Part shown: piece by piece, positions 50,147 to 57,696 of the stretch
How positions within the stretch are numbered: the stretch's first letter is position 1
Layout of the letters: every line of letters begins with the position of its first letter
Assembly (NCBI RefSeq): GCF_000472965.1
Contig: NZ_AXAU01000013.1
Coordinates: forward strand, 1 to 64,000
DNA length: 64,000 nt
From: Bradyrhizobium murdochi
GTDB lineage: Bacteria > Pseudomonadota > Alphaproteobacteria > Rhizobiales > Xanthobacteraceae
Direction: 5' to 3'
Position numbers and translations under genes: made by a program
The notes under the pieces: model-generated
Told to the model about the DNA's origin: nothing
Database searches by the model: none
Seen by the model: only the letters and a program-made list of their open reading frames with translations

Positions 50147-51364
50147 TCAGAACTTCCGCACCAGATCCGGCGTGATCTCGCTGAGCTTGCGGACTCCGAG
50201 CAGTGCGAGATCGCGGTCGATCTCGGCCTTCAGGAGCCCGATCGCGCGCTGTACGCCGGCTTGGCCGCCTGCGATCGCCGCATAGAGGAAGGGGCGGCCG
50301 ACCCAGACGAAATGCGCGCCGAGCGCGAGCGCCTTGATCACGTCGGTGCCGCGGCGGATGCCGCCGTCGACCATGATCGTCATGCCCTTCGCTTCCGCTG
50401 CAATCTCCGGCAGCGTGCGCAGGCCGGAGACCGTGTAATCGAGCTGGCGGCCGCCATGGTTGGAGAGCATCACGCCGTCGACGCCGCTCTCGCGCGCGAT
50501 TCTAGCGTCGGCCGGTGAGACCAGGCCCTTGACCACGAGCTTGCCCTTCCACTTCTTGCGGATCAGTTCGACATGCTTCCAGGCGAGCTGATCGCGGGCG
50601 CCGATGTTGCGCATCAGATTTTTCGCCAGCACCGGCGGGCCGCGCTGCGCGTCCATGTTCTCGAAATGCGGCATGCCGTGGTTAATCGCCGTGCGCGCCC
50701 AGGTGCCGAACAGCCAGTGCGGATGCGTGACCGTGTCCCAGAACACCCGCGGCGTGATCGCAAGCGGCACCTGAAAGCCGTTGCGGATGTTGTTCTCGCG
50801 GTTCGGCGGCACCGGCACGTCGGCGGTGACGACGAAAGTGTCGTAGCCGGCCGCCGCCACGCGATCGACCAGCGGCTCGATCCGCTCAGGTAAGCCGGCG
50901 AGATAGGCCTGGTACCACGCAGCCTGATTGGCGGCGCGGACATCCTCCAGCGTGATCAGGGAGGAAGCGCTCAAGATCATCGGAACGTTCTCGCACCTAG
51001 CGGCTTGCGTCAGCACGATGTCGCCGCGGTAGGCGCACAGCGCCGAGGAGCCCATCGGTGGAATGCCAAACGGCGCGGCGTAGGTCTTGCTGAACAGCGT
51101 CGTGGTCTGGTCGCGGCCGGAGACGTCGTTGAGCACGCGCGGCACAAAACCGTATTCGTCGAAGGCTTTGCGGTTGTCGCGCAGCGCGGCATCGGTCTCG
51201 GCGCCACCGGAAATATAGCCGTAGAGAAATTTTGGAATCCGCCGCCGCGCCACGGATTCGAAATCGTCGAGCGAAAGATATTTCTGTAGAGCCCGCGGCA
51301 CCGCGCTCTCGGTGCGGGTCACTGTCGGAGGCGGCGCAGTCAAGCTTGCGGATTTGTCTAGCAC
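50147..51364 (-). CDS. FMN-dependent alpha-hydroxy-acid oxidase, second copy
   Basis: A 405-residue flavoprotein of the same family as the gene at 5984. The FMN and substrate loops are AAPFGIPPMGSSALCAYRGD, VVTADVPVPPNRENNIRNGF, the active-site MLSNHGGRQLDYTVSGL with the catalytic His, and MVDGGIRRGTDVIKALALGA. The N terminus has an extra Pro/Thr-rich segment of about 30 residues not in the first copy. The start is a GTG at 51364 with GGAACG eight bases upstream; the ORF continues 262 codons into mlaD's shadow, which cannot be right. The substrate, perhaps L-lactate or a longer 2-hydroxyacid, is open. Co-directional with mlaD, 41 bases downstream. Confidence 0.83.
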   Translation of the reverse strand: MLDKSASLTAPPPTVTRTESAVPRALQKYLSLDDFESVARRRIPKFLYGYISGGAETDAALRDNRKAFDEYGFVPRVLNDVSGRDQTTTLFSKTYAAPFGIPPMGSSALCAYRGDIVLTQAARCENVPMILSASSLITLEDVRAANQAAWYQAYLAGLPERIEPLVDRVAAAGYDTFVVTADVPVPPNRENNIRNGFQVPLAITPRVFWDTVTHPHWLFGTWARTAINHGMPHFENMDAQRGPPVLAKNLMRNIGARDQLAWKHVELIRKKWKGKLVVKGLVSPADARIARESGVDGVMLSNHGGRQLDYTVSGLRTLPEIAAEAKGMTIMVDGGIRRGTDVIKALALGAHFVWVGRPFLYAAIAGGQAGVQRAIGLLKAEIDRDLALLGVRKLSEITPDLVRKF

Positions 51365-51405
51365 GTCGGGCGTTCCATTTTTTTGATTGTTATGCGAACG
51401 GCAGG

Positions 51406-52221
51406 TTAGCGGCGGGGAGGCGGTCCGCCAAATTTCTGGCCGGCCTTGTTGACGGATTCGCTGACGTCGCCGAGCATTTTTCGCGTCTCGGCGATCACCC
51501 GCCCGGACTTCTTGTCGAAACTTTCGATCAGCTCGCGCAGCGAAATCACGGTCGGCAGCAGTTCGCCGCCATACTTGTCGCTGGCGAGGCTGCCGAGGAA
51601 ATCCTTGGTCTTGTCCATTGCGCCGTCGACCGCGCCGATGCCGGATTCGGCGGTTGCGATGATGGACGTGATTTTCGTGCCACTGTTTGAGAGCGAGGCG
51701 GTGAACGTCTCGAAATTCCGCAAAGTATCCTTGATCGCCACCTCGTTGTCGGCAATCACGCGGTCGACGTTGCGCAGCGCCACGCGGATTTTTTCCTGGG
51801 TATTGAGCATTCCTTGCGGATCGGCGCTGAGCTCCGGAATGCCGTCCGCGCCCTTCGGCGGCGGCGGCGCCTCGTCGGTGCCGCCGGTAAACGAGATCGC
51901 TGCTATCCCCGTCAGCCCCTGAAATTCGAGGCCGACCTGGGTGTCGCTCTTCACCGGCGTGTTGCCGTCGATCATGGCAAGCGCGACCACGCGGCGCGGA
52001 TGGTCGAGCTTCAGCGACACCACTTCGCCGACCCGGATGCCGGCGAAATTGACGCTGCCGCCGTTGCGCAGGCCCGAAGCCGAGCCTTCGAAGATCACGC
52101 GGAACGGCACCTTCTGCTTGATCCCGGCGAGCTTCTGGTAGCTGAGCCACGCAGCAAGCGACCCGGCGATCAGGGCCAAGGTCAAGGTGCCGATCATCAG
52201 ATTGCTGGCGCGGACTTTCAT
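51406..52221 (-). CDS. MlaD/MCE-family lipid transport protein
   Basis: A 271-residue membrane-anchored periplasmic protein. It has an N-terminal helix (LMIGTLTLALIAGSLAAWL), then one MCE domain of about 90 residues (FRVIFEGSASGLRNGGSVNFAGIRVGEV, LEFQGLTGIAAISFTGGT), then a long alpha-helical tail. MCE hexamers form lipid channels with an MlaEF-type ABC permease and ATPase; those are not encoded next to it, which is unusual. Start ATG 52221 gives a proper signal anchor. It is followed by the hydroxyacid oxidase, to which no functional link is evident. Confidence 0.85.
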   Translation of the reverse strand: MKVRASNLMIGTLTLALIAGSLAAWLSYQKLAGIKQKVPFRVIFEGSASGLRNGGSVNFAGIRVGEVVSLKLDHPRRVVALAMIDGNTPVKSDTQVGLEFQGLTGIAAISFTGGTDEAPPPPKGADGIPELSADPQGMLNTQEKIRVALRNVDRVIADNEVAIKDTLRNFETFTASLSNSGTKITSIIATAESGIGAVDGAMDKTKDFLGSLASDKYGGELLPTVISLRELIESFDKKSGRVIAETRKMLGDVSESVNKAGQKFGGPPPRR

Positions 52222-52594
52222 CGAAGATGCCTTAACGAAGCAGGCCTAAGAGATAACGGTTTTGTGACGGCAAGTCACCGCCGCGAATCACCGACGTGCA
52301 CTCATAAATCGGCTGTACTGCTGCACCGCTCGCCCGCTCTGCTCTGAAAACGACAGGGGCCGACAGGACAGCGAATCCGTTTGGGGCCAATTTCAGCCGC
52401 AAACGATCCTTCCTCCTGCGCTGGCTGTCGTATATGAGAGATTTGCCGTCCTTTTAGAGCGAATTGGCAGCGTGGATGGCGGCTGCGGTTAGTTGATCCA
52501 AAATCCGACACTTCATCGATGTAAGCGCGGACAGGCATTTCAACCGGGGCATCGCATGGCAACTCGATTTACGACGGCGCAATCCGGAGAGGCG
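52222..52594. other. intergenic between divergent mlaD and L,D-transpeptidase genes
   Basis: This 373-bp gap contains the promoters for both directions, but no clear -35/-10 pair or repeat was recognised. The frame of the downstream gene is open from 52493, with ATGs at 52493 and 52556, so part of it may be coding. Confidence 0.45.
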
Positions 52595-54088
52595 ATGCGG
52601 CGCTGGGGGCCTCCCGCCAATGCGGCGCTCGTGGCGATGGCCGCACTGACGGCGTTGACCGTCGACGCCGCGGCCAGACAAGCGCGCCCGGCAGCACCCA
52701 CCGAGGCGACGGCGCCGCGCGATGCAGGCGAGCCGATCATGGCGATCGTGTCGATCAAGTCCCAGCAGGTCACTCTCTACGATGCCGACGGCTGGATCCT
52801 GCGCGCGCCGGTGTCGACCGGCACCACGGGACGCGAGACGCCGGCCGGCGTCTTCACCGTCGTCGAGAAGAACAAGGACCACCGTTCGAACATGTATGAC
52901 GATGCCGAGATGCCGAACATGCAGCGTATCACCTGGAACGGCATCGCACTGCACGGCGGGCCGCTGCCCGGGTATGCGGCTTCGCATGGCTGCGTGCGGA
53001 TGCCCTACGGCTTTGCGGAAAAGCTGTTCGACAAGACGCGGATCGGAATGCGGGTGATCATCTCGCCAAACGACGCGGCTCCGGTGGAGTTTTCTCACCC
53101 CGCGCTGTTCGTGCCAAACGCGCAGGCCGTCGCAGCCGCGCCAGTGCGTGCCGAGACGTTCGCGCGCGAGGCCGCGGAGGCCGCCAGGACGGCCGACGAG
53201 GCGAAGAAAGCCGCCGTCACAGCGGCACGCGAGGCAGCATCGCTCACGGCGTCGCTGCGCAAGCTGGAAGGGCTCAAGAAGCGCGCCGACGCCGAGCTCG
53301 CGTTGGCCGACAAAGCGATCGGCGCCGCCAAGACGGACGAGGCCAGGGCGCGAGCCGAGGACCTCAAGCAAAAGGCCGCTGCCAAGGCCGCGGACCTGGG
53401 GACGCAGCTCGATGCCGCCCAGGCCGATGCGAAGTCGAAGCCCACCGTCGCCGCGGCCAAGGACGCGGCCAAGGCGGCCGCGACCAGGAAGGCCGACGCC
53501 GCCAAGGCGGCGAGCGAGGCGAAGCTCGGGCTCGAGCCGGTCTCGGTCTACATCAGCCGCGCGACACAGAAGCTCTACGTGCGGCGCAACACGCATAAGC
53601 CGGCGCCGGACGGCGGCGGCGAGGTGTTCGATGCGTCCATCGAGGTTCCGGTCACGATCCGCAATCCCGAGAAGCGAATCGGCACGCATGTTTTCACGGC
53701 GGTGGCGCATAGCGACAAGGGCCTGCGCTGGACCGCGGTCACGATCGACGACGCCGATGACGCCAAAGGCGCGCTCGACCGCATCGCCATCCCACACGAT
53801 ATGCTCGATCGCATCGCGCCGACCGCATTGCCGCGATCTTCGATCATCGTCTCGGACGAGCCGCTGAGCCGCGAGACCAACTATCGCACCGAGTTCGTCG
53901 CGGTGCTGAGCAACCAGCCGCAGGGCGGCTTCATTACGCGCCAGCCTACGCCCGATGTCATTGCAAGCGGCAACGACTGGGGTGGCGACAGCTTCTTCCC
54001 CTTTTTCGCGCCCAATTCGAACCCCCAACCTGGCACTACGCGCCGGCGCGGCGGGCAGTACTATCAGCAACCGGGCTGGACGTGGTGA
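52595..54088 (+). CDS. L,D-transpeptidase with duplicated YkuD-like fold
   Basis: A 497-residue exported protein. After a signal-like N terminus (NAALVAMAALTALTVDAAA) comes a YkuD domain with VSIKSQQVTLYDADG, TPAGVFTVVEK and the active-site His...SHGCVRMPYG (Cys133), which crosslinks or anchors peptidoglycan peptides. An Ala/Lys/Asp-rich coiled coil follows (about 180-310). The last third (316-470) repeats the opening of a YkuD fold (VYISRATQKLYVRR, GTHVFTAVAH) but has PRSSIIVSDEPLS in place of the SHGC box, so it looks catalytically dead. ATG 52595 is preferred for its GGAGAGG; 52556 is possible. Confidence 0.82.
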   Translation: MRRWGPPANAALVAMAALTALTVDAAARQARPAAPTEATAPRDAGEPIMAIVSIKSQQVTLYDADGWILRAPVSTGTTGRETPAGVFTVVEKNKDHRSNMYDDAEMPNMQRITWNGIALHGGPLPGYAASHGCVRMPYGFAEKLFDKTRIGMRVIISPNDAAPVEFSHPALFVPNAQAVAAAPVRAETFAREAAEAARTADEAKKAAVTAAREAASLTASLRKLEGLKKRADAELALADKAIGAAKTDEARARAEDLKQKAAAKAADLGTQLDAAQADAKSKPTVAAAKDAAKAAATRKADAAKAASEAKLGLEPVSVYISRATQKLYVRRNTHKPAPDGGGEVFDASIEVPVTIRNPEKRIGTHVFTAVAHSDKGLRWTAVTIDDADDAKGALDRIAIPHDMLDRIAPTALPRSSIIVSDEPLSRETNYRTEFVAVLSNQPQGGFITRQPTPDVIASGNDWGGDSFFPFFAPNSNPQPGTTRRRGGQYYQQPGWTW

Positions 54089-54105
54089 GCTTGAGCTCAC
54101 CGGTC

Positions 54106-55035
54106 CTAGGCACTTCGAGGCTTTCGTGACGCCACAAACACTCCCGTCAGCACCAACGCAAAGCCGATGAAGTGGAACGCCTGCGGGTGCTCGCCGAGGA
54201 AGATGATCGACATGACGGTGCCGAACACCGGTACCACGTGAAAGAAGGGTGCTGCGCGGTTGGCGCCGATCAGTTGCACGCCGCGATTGAAGCAGAGATA
54301 GGCGATCGTCGACGGGAACAGCGCGACGTAAGCGAGCGTCAGCAGATTCGCCGCGTCGATCTGCATCAGCGGCCGCGCGAACAATTCCCAGATGAACAGC
54401 GGAATCAGGCAGGCCGCGCCGGCGCCGAAGGTGAAGGCGACGAACGACAGACCATGAATGTCGGGACGTTTCAGCGACAGCACCGAATAGATCCCGAATA
54501 TCGCGAGCGCGACCAGGAAAATCAGATCGCCGATATTGAAGTCGATCTTCGACAGCGTGGTGAGATCGCCGTGCAGAATGATCACCAGCACGCCGGCCAT
54601 CGAGAGCAGAACGCCGGCCGCCTGCGCCAGCGTCAGCCGCACGCCGAGCAGCACGAGCGACCATACCGCGACCACCAGCGGTCCCGCCGACTGCAACAAC
54701 AGCGTGTTCAGCGCCTGGGTGTGCTCGAGCGCCCAGTATTGCAGCGTGTTGAAGGCGCCGATGCCGGTGATCGAGAGCACGACCATGATGCCGAGCCGGC
54801 CGCGGATCGCAGCCCAGTCCTTGACGAGATGCTTCCAGGCAAACGGCAAGATGATCAGGAACGCGAACCACCAGCGCAGGAACGATAGCGTCACCGGCGG
54901 AATGTGGCCGGCGGCCAACCGCCCGACGATGGCATTGCCTGCCCAGCACAGCGCGGTGATGCTGAGCAGCAGATAAGGCTGATTGGCGAGCCAGTTCCCG
55001 GATCGTGCGGGTGAAGTCTGTTCGGTAGCCGACAT
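54106..55035 (-). CDS. EamA/DMT-family transporter, copy 2
   Basis: A 309-residue inner-membrane exporter-like protein with ten helices in two EamA repeats, clearly paralogous to the gene at 39147: both contain NQPYLLLS, FNRG(V/L)(Q/A)LIGANRAAPFFHVVPVFG-like blocks and a terminal GFALVLTGV(F/V)-type helix. The substrate is unknown. It is convergent with the L,D-transpeptidase, 17 bases between stops, with no obvious terminator. Two copies in 15 kb suggest either a shared ancestor duplication or separate substrates. Confidence 0.85.
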   Translation of the reverse strand: MSATEQTSPARSGNWLANQPYLLLSITALCWAGNAIVGRLAAGHIPPVTLSFLRWWFAFLIILPFAWKHLVKDWAAIRGRLGIMVVLSITGIGAFNTLQYWALEHTQALNTLLLQSAGPLVVAVWSLVLLGVRLTLAQAAGVLLSMAGVLVIILHGDLTTLSKIDFNIGDLIFLVALAIFGIYSVLSLKRPDIHGLSFVAFTFGAGAACLIPLFIWELFARPLMQIDAANLLTLAYVALFPSTIAYLCFNRGVQLIGANRAAPFFHVVPVFGTVMSIIFLGEHPQAFHFIGFALVLTGVFVASRKPRSA

Positions 55036-55387
55036 TCGAAGGACCGGTTCATGGCGCCGCGGCCCGCCCGGCGATCGATGCCGGGCCGGAATGTGGCCCG
55101 GCCCTGGTCACAGACACCGATTTGCGCTGCTCATCAATGGTGCAGGATGCATCGCGACCATGCAGCCCGTCTTGCTGGCTGTTTGGGGTTGCCAGCAGGC
55201 AGGCAAGTATGCAATCAAAGGACGATTGATTAATGTGACCCAACCTTGGTTTGTTTTTCGGGGGCACATGCAGTGAGTTATTCCGGGCTGTTTTCAGTAT
55301 TGGCCGTTCGTTCGATCGTTGGGACCACGGTTTGCGCGACTCCGCTCTCAAGCGCTTCGCCTGTCCGTGACACTGAATTTTTTGCAG
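55036..55387. other. intergenic, 352 bp, no gene recognised
   Basis: Divergent gap between the EamA gene and a small gene. GGACCGG...CCGGGCC-like words near 55040-55100 can pair (CCGGGCCGGAATGTGGCCCGG, 55080-55100) and may be part of a repeat. The promoter of the exporter must lie here; none was clear. Confidence 0.4.
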
Positions 55388-55579
55388 ATGATGGGTCATT
55401 CCGTGAGCAAGCCGATGTCGGCCGAAGAAGCCGAAGCCGAAACACGTCACCAGTTTGCCGTTCGCGCCAATTCCATTCTGGCGTTCATCGAATGCGATGA
55501 AGAGCAGCGCCCGAAACTGCGCCAGGCCATCATCGAGGCGATGCTATGGGCGCAGACGCAACCCAAACTCACCAAATAG
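55388..55579 (+). CDS. small helical hypothetical protein
   Basis: A 63-residue protein starting MMGHSVSKPMSAEEAEAETR, rich in Glu/Ala/Arg, with RHQFAVRANSILAFIECDEE then QRPKLRQAIIEAMLWAQTQ. Two amphipathic helices are likely. It resembles short conserved proteins of Bradyrhizobium without known role. Start ambiguous among 55388, 55391 and 55412; the frame is open further upstream but without homology-like character. It is convergent with ybaK, 23 bases between stops. Confidence 0.6.
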   Translation: MMGHSVSKPMSAEEAEAETRHQFAVRANSILAFIECDEEQRPKLRQAIIEAMLWAQTQPKLTK

Positions 55580-55582
55580 CGT

Positions 55583-55596
55583 TTCGCCTTGGCGAA
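55583..55596. terminator. short hairpin between convergent stops
   Basis: TTCGCC-TT-GGCGAA lies exactly between the two convergent stop codons (55579 and 55603). The stem is short, so this is a weak bidirectional terminator candidate. Confidence 0.35.
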
Positions 55597-55602
55597 GGCC
55601 GC

Positions 55603-56076
55603 TCACGCCACGAGTGCGCGCGCGATCGCGCCCGCAGCCTTCACGGCGTCGTTGGGATCGAGTTCGACTTGCAGGCCGCGCTGGCCGCCATTGAGGAAAA
55701 CGCTGGTATGGCCGAGCGCGGCTTCTTCGATCGCGACCGGGACGCGCTTCTTCTGTCCGAACGGCGAGATGCCGCCGACATGATAGCCGGTCAGCCGTTC
55801 GGCATCGGCCGGCCGCATCATCTTCGCCGACTTGGCGCTGAACGCGGTCGCGAGCTTTTTCATGCTGACCTCGCAGTCCGACGGCACCACGACACAGACC
55901 GGCTTGCCATCGACCTCGGCCATCAGCGTCTTCAGCACGCGCGCGGGCAGCACGCCGAGCGCTTCCGCCGCTTGCAGCCCGACGCTCGCTGCATCCGGGT
56001 CGTAGTCGTAAGCGTGCAGGGCGAATTTCACGCCGAGCTTTTCCAGCGCTAGCGTCGCACGGGTGGTTTTGGACAT
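55603..56076 (-). CDS. ybaK: YbaK/EbsC-type Cys-tRNA(Pro) deacylase
   Basis: A 157-residue trans-editing enzyme that hydrolyses Cys mischarged on tRNA-Pro. The fold is seen in ALEKLGVKFALHAYDYDP, LKTLMAEVDGKPVCVVVPSD (with the key Lys in VLKTL), KSAKMMRPADAERLTGYHVGGISPFGQKK and FLNGGQRGLQVELDPND. The GGISPFG motif and Lys near residue 45 are the catalytic hallmarks. ATG 56076 fits the usual start; the ORF's GTG/ATG 15 codons upstream is unlikely. Confidence 0.88.
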   Translation of the reverse strand: MSKTTRATLALEKLGVKFALHAYDYDPDAASVGLQAAEALGVLPARVLKTLMAEVDGKPVCVVVPSDCEVSMKKLATAFSAKSAKMMRPADAERLTGYHVGGISPFGQKKRVPVAIEEAALGHTSVFLNGGQRGLQVELDPNDAVKAAGAIARALVA

Positions 56077-56282
56077 GGCACTTCCATCATTGCCGAACAT
56101 TAATGCGTTTCTCGCCCGCACAAGGCCGGGAGGGCCAGGATTTTACGGGGATATCAATGGGTTGGAGCCCTTCTAAGGCCCCCTTAAAGCCGCCTTCTTG
56201 CTTGCCTAGATCGGCCGCTTCCTTTATCCGGTGGGGCGCCCTGCACGCGAGCGGCCCCGGCCGTGATTTTGGCTGGGTGAGC

Positions 56283-56336
56283 TTAGAGCATGGTCCGGAA
56301 ACACAGGTATCGGTTCGCCGGTGAAATCATGCTGGA
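56283..56336. repeat. rhizobial palindromic repeat upstream of purA
   Basis: TTAGAGCATGGTCCGGAAAC ... TTCGCCGGTGAAATCATGCTGG is an imperfect inverted repeat matching, from memory, the widespread rhizobial GAGCATGATCCGGAAAA...TTTTCCGG...ATCATGCTC element. It ends about 30 bases before the purA start, in its 5' untranslated region or promoter. The remaining 56077-56282 shows no recognised element. Confidence 0.6.
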
Positions 56337-56366
56337 ACCAAGAGATTTGCAGGGAACACCTTAAAA

Positions 56367-57659
56367 ATGGCCAATGTTGTCGTCGTCGGCGCCCAATGGG
56401 GCGACGAGGGGAAGGGCAAGATCGTCGACTGGTTGTCGGAGCAGGCCGATATCGTCGTGCGCTTCCAGGGCGGCCATAATGCCGGCCATACGCTCGTCAT
56501 CAACGGCGAGACCTACAAGCTCGCGCTGCTGCCGTCCGGCGTGCTGCGGCCGTCGAAGCTTGCCGTGATCGGCAATGGCGTGGTGTTCGATCCGCAAGCC
56601 TTCCTCGACGAGGTGGTGCGGCTGAAGGGGCAGGGCGTCGCCGTCGGTCCGGAAAACCTGCGCATTGCCGAAAACGTCACGCTGATTCTGCCCTTGCATC
56701 GCGACCTCGATGCGCTGCGCGAATCCAGTAACGCCGTCACCGCGATCGGCACCACCCGGCGCGGCATCGGCCCGGCCTATGAAGACAAGGTCGGCCGCCG
56801 CGCGATTCGCCTGATGGACCTCGCCGACCTCGACACGTTGCCGCACAAGATCGATCGGCTGCTGGCGCATCACAACGCGCTGCGCCGTGGGCTCAATCTC
56901 GAGGAGATCGACGGCAACGGCATTCTGAAAGAGCTTACCGCGCTGGCGCCAAAGCTGTTGCCCTATGCGGAGACGGTGTGGCGGCTGCTGGATCTCAAGC
57001 GCCGCGAGGGCAAGCGCATCCTGTTCGAAGGCGCGCAGGGTGCGCTGCTCGATGTCGATCACGGCACCTATCCCTATGTCACCTCGTCCAACACGGTGGC
57101 GGCGCAAGCTGCGACCGGCACCGGCATGGGCGCGAGTGCGGTCGGCTACGTGCTCGGCATCTGCAAGGCCTATACGACCCGCGTCGGCCAGGGCCCGTTC
57201 CCGACCGAGCAGGACAACGAGATCGGCCGCAAGATCGGCGAGCGGGGCCGCGAGTTCGGCACCAACACCGGCCGCCCGCGCCGCTGCGGCTGGTTCGACG
57301 CCGCCCTGGTGCGGCAAACGGTCCGCACTTGCGGCATCACGGGTCTGGCGCTTACAAAGCTCGATATTCTCGACGGCTTCGACACCATCGAGGTCTGCAC
57401 CGGCTATATGCTGGACGGCAAGGAAATCGACCATCTGCCGGCGGGCGAGGGTGCCCAGGCCCGGGTGGTGCCGGTCTACGAAACCATCGAGGGCTGGAAA
57501 GAGCCGACCGCCAATGCCCGCTCCTGGGCGGATCTGCCGGCCCAGGCCATTAAATATGTCCGCCGGGTCGAGGAACTCGTGGGTTGTCCGATCGCATTGC
57601 TTTCCACCAGCCCCGAACGCGAGGATACTATACTGGTGCAGAACCCGTTTGAGGCTTAA
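56367..57659 (+). CDS. purA: adenylosuccinate synthetase
   Basis: A 430-residue GTP-dependent enzyme joining IMP and aspartate, the first committed step to AMP. The N terminus MANVVVVGAQWGDEGKGKIVDWL carries the GTP/IMP site, followed by FQGGHNAGHT; later blocks are TTRRGIGPAYEDKVGRRAIR, EGAQGALLDVDHGTYPYVTSSN and NTGRPRRCGWFDA. All key residues appear intact. ATG 56367 has GGGAAC upstream. In many alphaproteobacteria purA follows serC/serA within some tens of kilobases, consistent with the neighbourhood. Confidence 0.96.
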   Translation: MANVVVVGAQWGDEGKGKIVDWLSEQADIVVRFQGGHNAGHTLVINGETYKLALLPSGVLRPSKLAVIGNGVVFDPQAFLDEVVRLKGQGVAVGPENLRIAENVTLILPLHRDLDALRESSNAVTAIGTTRRGIGPAYEDKVGRRAIRLMDLADLDTLPHKIDRLLAHHNALRRGLNLEEIDGNGILKELTALAPKLLPYAETVWRLLDLKRREGKRILFEGAQGALLDVDHGTYPYVTSSNTVAAQAATGTGMGASAVGYVLGICKAYTTRVGQGPFPTEQDNEIGRKIGERGREFGTNTGRPRRCGWFDAALVRQTVRTCGITGLALTKLDILDGFDTIEVCTGYMLDGKEIDHLPAGEGAQARVVPVYETIEGWKEPTANARSWADLPAQAIKYVRRVEELVGCPIALLSTSPEREDTILVQNPFEA

Positions 57660-57696
57660 CGGGATGTTACCGCCGGGGCTGCAGTATTGAAGAGAA

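Noticed and set aside
52454..54949. 831-residue minus-strand frame over the L,D-transpeptidase and EamA genes
   Set aside because: It is antisense to a gene with an intact SHGC active site and overlaps another real gene; the composition is typical of shadow frames.
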